Below, piece after piece: positions 1 through 5,892 of a stretch of DNA of 10,398 nt (position 1 is the stretch's first letter; every line of letters starts with the position of its first letter). The DNA is taken from assembly GCA_035529695.1 (NCBI GenBank), contig DATKWD010000063.1, positions 1-10,398 on the forward strand, in the 5' to 3' direction. A model generated the notes under the pieces. That model made no database searches. It was not told the DNA's origin and saw nothing but the letters and a program-made list of their open reading frames with translations. Source of the DNA: DATKWD01 sp035529695. GTDB lineage: Bacteria; Actinomycetota; Acidimicrobiia; Acidimicrobiales; Salinilacustritrichaceae. A program made the position numbers and the translations under genes.

Positions 1-84
1 CTCTGCTTCGTCCATCGCCCAAGCGAGCGTGTGCCTTGCGACGGCAGAGTCATCCACTCCGACAACGATCTTCTCGGTGGCCAT
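1..84 (-). CDS. Universal stress protein (UspA family), N-terminal 28 codons only
   Basis: The frame opens at an ATG at 82-84 and runs off the left edge without a stop. The visible product begins MATEKIVVGVDDS and continues with A, R, H, T, L, A, W and A at positions typical of helix 1. A short hydrophobic first beta strand (IVVGVDDS) with an Asp at its end, followed by an alpha helix, is the usual opening of a UspA-fold domain; in ATP-binding members that Asp contacts the nucleotide. The ATP-loop motif (G-x2-G-x9-G-S/T) would lie outside the window, so binding cannot be judged. It is the last visible gene of the minus-strand run, 69 nt after the DUF1801 gene. No clear Shine-Dalgarno precedes the ATG; an inverted repeat sits 3 nt upstream instead. 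Usp proteins are cytoplasmic and linked to survival under starvation, ionic and oxidative stress. The family call rests on only 28 residues. Confidence 0.75.
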   Translation of the reverse strand, partial: MATEKIVVGVDDSAVARHTLAWAMDEAE

Positions 85-87
85 GGT

Positions 88-105
88 CTGATCGTGCGGG
101 ATCAG
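88..105 (-). promoter_or_regulatory. Inverted repeat in the usp leader
   Basis: CTGATC at 88-93 and GATCAG at 100-105 form a perfect 6-bp inverted repeat around a 6-nt centre. It ends 3 nt before the usp start codon at 84. In the mRNA it could fold into a hairpin over the place where a ribosome binding site would be; in DNA it could be a small operator. There is no T-run after it, so it is not a canonical intrinsic terminator. Its role is inference. A 6-bp repeat can occur by chance, but its placement in the only sizeable gap after the alkyl sulfatase is suggestive. Confidence 0.35.
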
Positions 106-153
106 GGGCCTGGTCTCAAGGGCCGAAGGTCATGACTGGGCCGAGCGGGCGGA

Positions 154-519
154 TCAGCAGATCGGGCCCGTCGCGGTCGCGGAGACCGACAACAGGTCGC
201 CCAGCACATCGAAGTCGAGCTGCTCGGGGGAGCCGTAGCGGATGCAGCCCTTACCGACGTGGTTCGTGCTGAGCTGGCCGCGGAAGCGGTCGAGCACCTC
301 GGTGCGCATCACGTAGACCGAGACGTGGCGGGCCTGGCTCGCGAACGCCACCTCGATCTTCTCGCCCGGCCGCCGGTAGCTGGGCATCCCGTAGTCCATC
401 GACTCCTCGTAGCCGTCGAGCACGTCGATGCAGAGGTCTCGTAGTGCCGTCAGCGCCGCACGGCGGTCGGCGGGCACCTCGTCGAGGTAGGCGTCGACAT
501 CAGCGGCCTCGCTCTGCAC
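154..519 (-). CDS. DUF1801 domain protein (YdhG-like)
   Basis: This 121-residue protein fills one DUF1801 domain. It begins with a helical stretch (DAYLDEVPADRRAALTALRD, residues 9-28), followed by the family's signature DGYEESMDYGMPSY (35-48). A strand-rich half follows, with FASQARHVSVYVM (59-71) and VGKGCIRYGSPEQLDFDVL (88-106). Members are small cytoplasmic proteins; some are annotated as iron-chaperone or frataxin-like by fold, but the biochemical role is not established and I do not assign one. The start is a GTG at 517-519, chosen because GGGG lies 5 nt upstream and the next start is internal to the domain. The gene is 8 nt behind the alkyl sulfatase stop, with its ribosome binding site overlapping that stop codon, so the two are almost certainly co-transcribed and probably translationally coupled. 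Confidence 0.85.
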   Translation of the reverse strand: MQSEAADVDAYLDEVPADRRAALTALRDLCIDVLDGYEESMDYGMPSYRRPGEKIEVAFASQARHVSVYVMRTEVLDRFRGQLSTNHVGKGCIRYGSPEQLDFDVLGDLLSVSATATGPIC

Positions 520-524
520 GTCGG

Positions 525-528
525 CCCC
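525..528 (-). promoter_or_regulatory. Ribosome binding site of the DUF1801 gene, overlapping the upstream stop
   Basis: On the minus strand the TAG stop of the alkyl sulfatase (530-528) runs directly into GGG, giving TAGGGG. The GGGG sits 5 nt before the GTG start at 519. A ribosome terminating on the sulfatase would cover this site, which favours re-initiation, and it supports GTG at 519 as the start. Confidence 0.6.
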
Positions 529-2447
529 TACAGCTCTCGTTGGGGCTCGATGAGCGACGGCGTCATGACGACCTCGAGTGCGGCGAGGAATCCCTTGAAG
601 ACCTCGCCGTCACCGGCGGTGATCTCGAGGTCACCGGCTTCGAGGTGGTCGGCGTGGTTCTCGGCATTGAACCCGAGATCGACGAGCGCGGCCTTGGTCA
701 GGCGCACCGCCACGTCGGCCGCATCGACCAGTCCGAATTCGGGGTCAGCGACGTGATGGATCGCACAGTTGCTCACTCCGAGCAGATGGGTCTCACCGAG
801 GTCGGAGAACTCGATGATGATCTGTGCGGTCGGTCGGAACCGGTCGGGGTCGAACCTCACCCCCAGCATCTCGATGACCTGCTCGGCGTTCATCGAGCTC
901 GACGTCCGGTGCGGCATCAGGCGGCCGAGGTTCACCGAGCCGTGACGGAGCTCGGATGCTCCGGACAGGTAGGCGTTGCGCCACGTGGCCGATTCGGTCT
1001 GGTAGCCCAGCTGCTCCATGGCGTCGGCCGAGAGCCGGCGGGCCTCGATGTTGTCGGGGTCCGAGAACACCACGTGATTCAAGACCTCGGCCACCCAGCG
1101 ATAGTCGCCGGCGTCGAAGTACTCGCGAGCCCTGCGTACGACCTCGTCCGCGCCGCCCATCATCTCGACGTATCGCGAACCCGCCGCTGCCGGAGGGTGC
1201 GGGTGCAGGTGGGACGGGTTGCCGTCGTACCACCCGAGGTAGCGGTTGTAGACCGACCGCACGTTGTGCGACACGGTGCCGTAGTAGCCCTGCACGTGCG
1301 ACTGCGACGAGAAACAGTCCGGCAGCTGCAGCCGGTCGGCGATGTCGTCAGGGGTGAGGCCCCGATTCGCGAGCCGGAGCGTCTGGTCGTGCATCCACCG
1401 ATACACGTCGCGCTGCAGCGTCAGGAAGGCCCGGACGTCGTCGCCCCCGAAGCGCGGCCAGTGATGGCTGGCGAACATGGTGTCGGTGTCGTCGCCCCAC
1501 ATCGTCAACGCTTCCTGGATGTACTTGCTCCAGGCGATGGCGTCACGGACCTGCGCACCGCGGATCGGGTAGAGGTTGTGCAACGTGTGGGTGCAGTTCT
1601 CGGCCATGCACAGCAGGCGCTTGTCGGGGAAGAAGAAGTTCATCTCCGACGGCGCCTCGGCTTCGGGGGTGTTCTGGAAGACGATGCGGAGTCCGTCGAC
1701 GGTGAGCTCCTCGCCGGTCTCGGTGATGGTCTCGGTCGGAGGAATCAACCCGCCGGTTCCGATCGGCATCGCCATCCCGAGCCCGCAGTCGACGTGCCCT
1801 CGCGGACCGGGCGGCAGCAACGGACCGAACTGGTAGAGCGCCCGCCGCTGCATGATCGGTCCGGCAGTCACGTTCTCCGAGATCGCCTCCTCCATGAACC
1901 CGTCGGGAGCGATGATCCGTACGTCACCTGCCGCGACGGCCTCTGCCGTCGTCACCCCGCCGACGCCGGCGTAGTGGTCGACGTGGCTGTGGGTGTAGAT
2001 GACGGCGTGCACCGGACGCTCGCCGAGCGTCGTGTTGGCCAGGTCGAGGCACGCAGCCGCCGTCGCTTCGGTGGTCAGCGGATCGATGACGAGCCACCCC
2101 GAGTCGGTGGCCATGAAGGTCACGTTGCTGATGTCGTAGCCGCGCGCCTGCCACACCCCGTCGGCCACCTCGAACAGGCCGTGCACCGCGTTCAGGCGCG
2201 CCTGGCGCCACAGCCCAGGGTGGACCGTGTCGGGTGCCTGCTGTTGTTCGCGGATGAAGTCGCTCTCGGCGACGTCCCACACCTTGCGGCCGCCCTCTTC
2301 GACGCGACCGGTGGCGTGTTCGGTCACCAAGCCGCGTCGTGCTGCCTCGAAGTCTGTCGGGTCGTCGAAGCTCACCATCACCGACGACAACTGCGAGAGC
2401 GTGGCGTCGGTCGCCGCCTTGGGCGCGAGTTGATCCTGGTCGGTCAT
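528..2447 (-). CDS. Alkyl sulfatase, metallo-beta-lactamase fold (SdsA1/BDS1 class III type)
   Basis: This 639-residue enzyme has the full three-domain layout of zinc alkylsulfatases, which hydrolyse linear alkyl sulfates such as dodecyl sulfate to alcohol and sulfate. Residues about 85-375 are the metallo-beta-lactamase domain with THSHVDHYAG (152-161), giving ligands H153, H155, D157 and H158. E264 (in PEAEAPSEMNFF), E283 (in AENCTHTLHNL) and H328 (in ASHHWP) complete the site. Their spacing matches the P. aeruginosa SdsA1 ligands, as I remember them, at a constant offset of 16. About 385-520 is the alkyl-sulfatase dimerisation region (QGYYGTVSHNVRSVYNRYLGWYDG, then YVEMMGG). About 520-639 is the SCP2-like C-terminal domain that binds the alkyl chain. 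The N terminus (MTDQDQLAPKAATD) is polar with no signal peptide, so a cytoplasmic location is inferred, unlike secreted SdsA1. The ATG at 2447 has GGAG 4 nt upstream. It lies 54 nt after mrpG with no terminator seen between. Primary- versus secondary-sulfate preference cannot be read from sequence. Confidence 0.93.
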   Translation of the reverse strand: MTDQDQLAPKAATDATLSQLSSVMVSFDDPTDFEAARRGLVTEHATGRVEEGGRKVWDVAESDFIREQQQAPDTVHPGLWRQARLNAVHGLFEVADGVWQARGYDISNVTFMATDSGWLVIDPLTTEATAAACLDLANTTLGERPVHAVIYTHSHVDHYAGVGGVTTAEAVAAGDVRIIAPDGFMEEAISENVTAGPIMQRRALYQFGPLLPPGPRGHVDCGLGMAMPIGTGGLIPPTETITETGEELTVDGLRIVFQNTPEAEAPSEMNFFFPDKRLLCMAENCTHTLHNLYPIRGAQVRDAIAWSKYIQEALTMWGDDTDTMFASHHWPRFGGDDVRAFLTLQRDVYRWMHDQTLRLANRGLTPDDIADRLQLPDCFSSQSHVQGYYGTVSHNVRSVYNRYLGWYDGNPSHLHPHPPAAAGSRYVEMMGGADEVVRRAREYFDAGDYRWVAEVLNHVVFSDPDNIEARRLSADAMEQLGYQTESATWRNAYLSGASELRHGSVNLGRLMPHRTSSSMNAEQVIEMLGVRFDPDRFRPTAQIIIEFSDLGETHLLGVSNCAIHHVADPEFGLVDAADVAVRLTKAALVDLGFNAENHADHLEAGDLEITAGDGEVFKGFLAALEVVMTPSLIEPQREL

Positions 2448-2501
2448 GGCACTCCGATCACGTGGGCCACGAAGTCTGTCACCCGATGTCGCAACCCGCT
2501 T

Positions 2502-2828
2502 TCAGTCGAGGCTGGGGAACTCGGCGGGGCCGAGTTCGTCGACCTCGAGGTGGTCTCCGGGCGTGGTTCGGTGCACGGCCCGGAACAGGAGGTGGACCCC
2601 CACCGGAAGGGTGAGCACGAGCGACGCGGATGCCACGGCCAGCAGTGCCGCTCCGGCCCACCCGAGCTCGATCGACGCGCCGATTGCGGCGAGCACGAAC
2701 GCGATCGGGCTGGCCTTGCCGGCAGAGTGGAAGCGCGCATAGGGAGTTCGGAATCGAAGCATGCCGAGGCCGGCAAGCAGCGCGACGGCGGCGCCGGCGA
2801 GCACGAAGACCGAGGCGAGGACGCTCAT
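2502..2828 (-). CDS. mrpG: Mrp/Mnh cation:proton antiporter subunit G
   Basis: This 108-residue small membrane subunit has three hydrophobic segments, about 4-22, 41-58 and 60-86. The family signature follows the first: R25-F-R-T-P-Y-A-R-F-H34-S-A-G-K38-A-S-P. That is a variant of the MnhG/MrpG pattern R-x-P-D-x-Y-x-R-x-H-A-A-x-K in which the Asp is not present. It is a structural subunit of the membrane-embedded Mrp complex, which exchanges cytoplasmic Na+ or other monovalent cations for protons. The ATG at 2826-2828 overlaps the mrpF stop by 4 nt and has GAGGGG about 8 nt upstream. A longer reading frame extends upstream to 3179 but only as out-of-frame translation of mrpF and mrpE, so the short start is used. 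A polar, acidic tail (GDHLEVDELGPAEF) ends the protein. Confidence 0.93.
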   Translation of the reverse strand: MSVLASVFVLAGAAVALLAGLGMLRFRTPYARFHSAGKASPIAFVLAAIGASIELGWAGAALLAVASASLVLTLPVGVHLLFRAVHRTTPGDHLEVDELGPAEFPSLD

Positions 2829-3085
2829 GTCGGCGGCCCCTCGTGCTCGATGAATCGGCTGGCGGCGACCGTGGCCGTGAAGCCGACGATGGCGATGACC
2901 ACCAGCAGGCTCAGATTGGTGACCTCGCCGGACGCCGCGGCATCGACCGCGATGCCGCCCATCAGCGAGATGAGGACGACGTCGAGGGCGGCGACCCGGT
3001 CGGCGAGCGTGGGCCCCCGGAGGAGTCGCACCGCAGCGCAGAGGGCAGCGAGGGCGAACATGGCGATGGCGACGTCGGCGATCAT
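2825..3085 (-). CDS. mrpF: Mrp/Mnh cation:proton antiporter subunit F
   Basis: This 86-residue subunit has three predicted membrane helices, about 2-20, 34-52 and 58-76. The conserved loop after helix 1, GPTLADRVAALDVV (24-37), is the MnhF/MrpF signature, with D29, R30 and D35 in place. It belongs to the small-subunit half of the Mrp complex (E, F, G with A-D). Its ATG at 3083-3085 overlaps the mrpE stop by 4 nt, and a GAGG lies 7 nt upstream inside mrpE. Length and composition are normal for the family. Confidence 0.93.
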   Translation of the reverse strand: MIADVAIAMFALAALCAAVRLLRGPTLADRVAALDVVLISLMGGIAVDAAASGEVTNLSLLVVIAIVGFTATVAASRFIEHEGPPT

Positions 3086-3588
3086 GCGCGCGCCTCGTCG
3101 GTCTTGACGGGAAACGCCCGACAGGCCAGATCGGCGAGCCGGCGGACATGGGTTCGGGTCGCCTCGGTTCGGTCTGCATGGAGCAGGTGGAGATACAGCG
3201 TTCCGGTGTCCGGATCGGCGTCGACGACTGCTGTCCCGGGCGTGACCGTGACCGACACGATCATCAGCAGCAGGTGGGCCCGGGTCTGCGGAGGGACAGA
3301 CACGGCGATGATCGCTTCATGGGTCCGGTCGGTGGGCGTCAGGACTTCGCGTGTGACGCTGACGGTCGACGACACGAGGTCGACGGCCACGAGTCCGGCG
3401 AAGCGAGCGAGCGGCCGCCAGCGGATCGTTCCTCGACCCGGCGTCCCGAGGCCGCTGGCGACGATACCGATGGCCAGGACGAGACCCGACGCGAGGTTCG
3501 CGATCGAGACCTCGCCCCAGAGTGCGCACCACACGAAGACCAGTCCGGCCACCGTCACCAGCCGCCGCAACGTGAGCCAATGTCTCAT
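3082..3588 (-). CDS. mrpE: Mrp/Mnh cation:proton antiporter subunit E
   Basis: This 168-residue protein has two or three N-terminal membrane segments (about 10-27, 29-46 and 61-78), then a cytoplasmic alpha/beta part. The conserved stretch SVTVTPGTAVVDADPDTGTL (112-131), with LYLHLL just after it, is the MnhE signature. MrpE is required for assembly and full activity of the complex in characterised systems. The C-terminal part (139-168) is helical and charged. The ATG at 3586-3588 overlaps the mrpD stop by 4 nt, with GAGGTG 5 nt upstream. Family length is typically about 160 residues, so the protein looks complete. Confidence 0.92.
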   Translation of the reverse strand: MRHWLTLRRLVTVAGLVFVWCALWGEVSIANLASGLVLAIGIVASGLGTPGRGTIRWRPLARFAGLVAVDLVSSTVSVTREVLTPTDRTHEAIIAVSVPPQTRAHLLLMIVSVTVTPGTAVVDADPDTGTLYLHLLHADRTEATRTHVRRLADLACRAFPVKTDEARA

Positions 3589-5084
3589 CCCAGCACCTCG
3601 CCGACGTAGTTGGTCGGATCGACGAGATCCTCAGCCGCTCGCTCGCTCATGTCCCAGAGCGGTCCGGCCAGCACCGCGATGGCGAGCGTGACGCCGACCA
3701 CGATCCCGGTCGCCCCGAACATCAGACGAAGGCCGTGCCCGTCAGGTGCGGTCGGTGGCTCATCGGAACCACCGGCGGTCGCGGCAACAGGCGTTCCCCA
3801 GAACACACCGAGCCAGATCTTCGCCATGGACAACAGGGTCAGGGCGCTCCCCACCAGAGCCACCACCACGATCGCAGTCGCTCCCCCGGCCACGCCCGCA
3901 TCGACGAGGGCCAGCTTGGCGACGAAGCCCGAGAAGGGCGGCAGGCCGGCGAGACTCAGCGCGGGGAGCGCGAACAGCAGCGCGATGATCGGCTTGCGGG
4001 CCGCGAGTCCACCGACGCGATCGAGGGCCGAGGTGCCCGACTCCTCCTCGATCAGACCGCCCACGAGGAACAACACGGTCTTGATCGGGATCTGGTGGAT
4101 GAGGAAGAGGATGGCGCCGGCGATCCCGGCCACCGAGAACAGGCCCAATCCCATCAGCATGTACCCGATCTGGCTCACGATGTGAAACGACAGGATGCGC
4201 TTGACGTCGTCCTGGGCGAGCGCGCCGGCCACGCCGACGAGCATCGTCATCCCGGCGACCAACAGGATGAGCGGACCGAGGTCCTCCATGCCGGTCAGCG
4301 TCTGGAATCGGATCAGCGCGTAGACCCCGATCTTGGTCAACAAGCCGGCGAAGACAGCGGTGATGGTGGTCGGGGCCGTCGGATAGCTGTCGGGAAGCCA
4401 CGAGAACAGTGGGAACACCGCCGCCTTGGTGCCGAACACCACCAGGAACCACACGCCGATGCCGAGCTGGACGCCAGAGCCGAGTTCGGGGATCCGCTCG
4501 GCGAGGAGCGCCATGTTCACGGTCCCGGTCGCCGCGTAGACGTAGGCGACTCCGAGAAGGAACAGCGTCGACGCCAGCAGGTTCATGACGACGTAGGTCA
4601 TGCCCGACCGGATCTGTTCGTGGCGCCCCTGATGGGTCAGGAGCACGTAGCTCGACACCAGGATCAGCTCGAAGGCGACGAAGAGCGTGAACAGGTCGCC
4701 GGTCAGGATCGCAAGCGACACGCCTGCGGTGAGCACGAGCAGGATCGGTCCGGCCACTCGTGGGTCCGCGCCCCACTTCGTCCGACGCTGACCGATGGCG
4801 TAGATCTCGACCATCAGGATCGTGATCAGTGCCACCAGCAGGATGAGTGCAGCGAAGAGGTCGGCCACCAGCACGACGCCGAGCTCGGGATCCCATCCGC
4901 CGACGCGCAGGACGACCGGTCCGTTCTGCTCGACCGACGCGAGAAGAAGTGCAGCCAACCCGGTCAGGACCGAAAGCGACCCCACCGTCACGACATCGCG
5001 CAGGAACCCGTGGTCGCGAAACCACAGGCTGACCATGGCGGCAACCAGCGGTCCGACGATCAGGAGTGCGACGACCGTCGTCAT
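3585..5084 (-). CDS. mrpD: Mrp/Mnh cation:proton antiporter subunit D (NuoM/N-like)
   Basis: This 499-residue polytopic protein is homologous to the antiporter-like subunits of complex I (proton_antipo_M family), with roughly 14 hydrophobic segments. Residues expected to carry protons are all visible: E139 in LFVAFELILVSSY, K220 in FGTKAAVFPLFSWLPDSYPTAP, K251 in LLTKIGVYAL, H330 and K335 in LIHQIPIKTVLFL, and K390 in PPFSGFVAKLAL. E139 and K220 correspond to residues shown to be essential in Bacillus MrpD. VKRILSFHIVSQIGYMLMGLGLF (294-316) is another family hallmark. It forms the second proton/cation-translocating module beside MrpA. The ATG at 5082-5084 overlaps the mrpC stop by 4 nt and has GAGGAG 5 nt upstream, the best ribosome binding site in the operon. 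The protein ends in EVLG, encoded by the bases that also serve the mrpE start. Confidence 0.96.
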   Translation of the reverse strand: MTTVVALLIVGPLVAAMVSLWFRDHGFLRDVVTVGSLSVLTGLAALLLASVEQNGPVVLRVGGWDPELGVVLVADLFAALILLVALITILMVEIYAIGQRRTKWGADPRVAGPILLVLTAGVSLAILTGDLFTLFVAFELILVSSYVLLTHQGRHEQIRSGMTYVVMNLLASTLFLLGVAYVYAATGTVNMALLAERIPELGSGVQLGIGVWFLVVFGTKAAVFPLFSWLPDSYPTAPTTITAVFAGLLTKIGVYALIRFQTLTGMEDLGPLILLVAGMTMLVGVAGALAQDDVKRILSFHIVSQIGYMLMGLGLFSVAGIAGAILFLIHQIPIKTVLFLVGGLIEEESGTSALDRVGGLAARKPIIALLFALPALSLAGLPPFSGFVAKLALVDAGVAGGATAIVVVALVGSALTLLSMAKIWLGVFWGTPVAATAGGSDEPPTAPDGHGLRLMFGATGIVVGVTLAIAVLAGPLWDMSERAAEDLVDPTNYVGEVLG

Positions 5085-5446
5085 CGGTGCTCCTCGGCTG
5101 CTTCGCCGGCGATGCGACGGTCTTCGAGATCGTCTTCGACGAGGTCGTCACCGGTGAGCACGTGCTGGCGCCGAGCGAGCGCCAGAAGGAAGAGCGTGAG
5201 GCCGAACGAGATGACGATGGCCGTGAGCGAGAGCGCCTGTGGCAGCGGGTTGGCCTCGGCCTGGGGAGTGGTCTGGTCGGCGAGCGGCGCATCGCCGGCG
5301 GGTCCTCCCGATGCGAGCAGGGCGAGGACCGCCGCGTGGCCGAGCAGCGAGAACCCGAGCAGGATGCGGCTCAGCGACCGGGCGGTGATCAGGTAGGTCC
5401 CGATGCCCACCAGCCCGCCGACGGCGAAGACCAGCGCGAGGCTCAC
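5081..5446 (-). CDS. mrpC: Mrp/Mnh cation:proton antiporter subunit C (NuoK-like)
   Basis: This 121-residue subunit resembles NuoK of complex I, with three membrane helices at about 2-20, 28-46 and 72-91. Signatures are GIGTYLITARSLSRILLGFSLLGHA (14-38) and NPLPQALSLTAIVISFGLTLFL (66-87), the latter close to the family's D-P-L-P-Q-A-L-x-L-T-A-I-V-I. The loop between helices 2 and 3 (GGPAGDAPLADQTTPQAEA) is soluble, and the tail (96-121) is acidic. The start is GTG at 5444-5446, making a GTGA overlap with the mrpB stop; GAGGTG lies 7 nt upstream. No closer in-frame start gives the complete first helix. Confidence 0.94.
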   Translation of the reverse strand: MSLALVFAVGGLVGIGTYLITARSLSRILLGFSLLGHAAVLALLASGGPAGDAPLADQTTPQAEANPLPQALSLTAIVISFGLTLFLLALARRQHVLTGDDLVEDDLEDRRIAGEAAEEHR

Positions 5447-5892
5447 GATCTCTCACCTCGGTTCAGGGCGGGCGGTTCGTCGAAGAGCCGGGCTGCGACG
5501 AGGCCGTCGAGCACGGCGACGACGAGGCCGACGACGACCAGAGTGACTCCGGCATCGAACACCAGCGAGGTTCCGGCCTTGACCTTGCCGAGCAACGGCA
5601 GCGTGCCCTCGACGACGACCTGGTCGAGAAGTGCATCGCCGCCCACGAGCGGGGCGATGGCGACCAGTGCGGTGATGGCCCCGCCCGCAGCCAGCAACTT
5701 GATGGCGTCGATCGGTCGCTGCAATCGGGCGATGGTGCGCAGCGACACGATGGCACCCAGCACGAGGCCGGCCGCGAAACCGCCGCCGGGGCGGTTGTGG
5801 CCGGCGAAGAACAAGAACGCGGCGACAACGAGCGCGAGCGGGGTCACCGCACGCACACCGGCGCGGACCGCTGGGGAGTTGGCGGCGATCAT
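5443..5892 (-). CDS. mrpB: Mrp/Mnh cation:proton antiporter subunit B
   Basis: This 149-residue MnhB-domain protein has four hydrophobic segments. It contains FFAGHNRPGGGFAAGLVLGA (28-47), a clear match to the family's GHNxPGGGF motif, and VFDAGVTLVVVGLVVAVLDGL (111-131), matching the F-D-x-G-V signature. The ATG at 5890-5892 overlaps the mrpA stop by 4 nt and has GAGGTG 5 nt upstream. A longer reading frame reaches 6420 upstream, but that part is arginine/glycine-rich out-of-frame translation of mrpA. In the Mrp complex this subunit sits next to the C-terminal part of MrpA. It is a separate subunit here, not fused to MrpA. Confidence 0.95.
   Translation of the reverse strand: MIAANSPAVRAGVRAVTPLALVVAAFLFFAGHNRPGGGFAAGLVLGAIVSLRTIARLQRPIDAIKLLAAGGAITALVAIAPLVGGDALLDQVVVEGTLPLLGKVKAGTSLVFDAGVTLVVVGLVVAVLDGLVAARLFDEPPALNRGERS

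Noticed and set aside
444..3107. Plus-strand open frame of 887 codons opposite the alkyl sulfatase, mrpG and mrpF
   Set aside because: It is the antisense shadow of real genes. In GC-rich DNA the reverse frame of a coding region lacks stops. The product is His/Arg/Val-rich with no recognisable domain and spans several unrelated genes.
2502..3179. Longer 225-codon version of mrpG
   Set aside because: The extension is Arg/His-rich and overlaps mrpF and mrpE in another frame. The ATG at 2828 gives the family length and the 4-nt overlap.
3735..5396. Plus-strand open frame of 553 codons opposite mrpD and mrpC
   Set aside because: Its Gln/His/Arg/Asp-rich product mirrors the hydrophobic codons of the antiporter genes. 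There is no domain and no ribosome site; the minus-strand genes explain this DNA fully.
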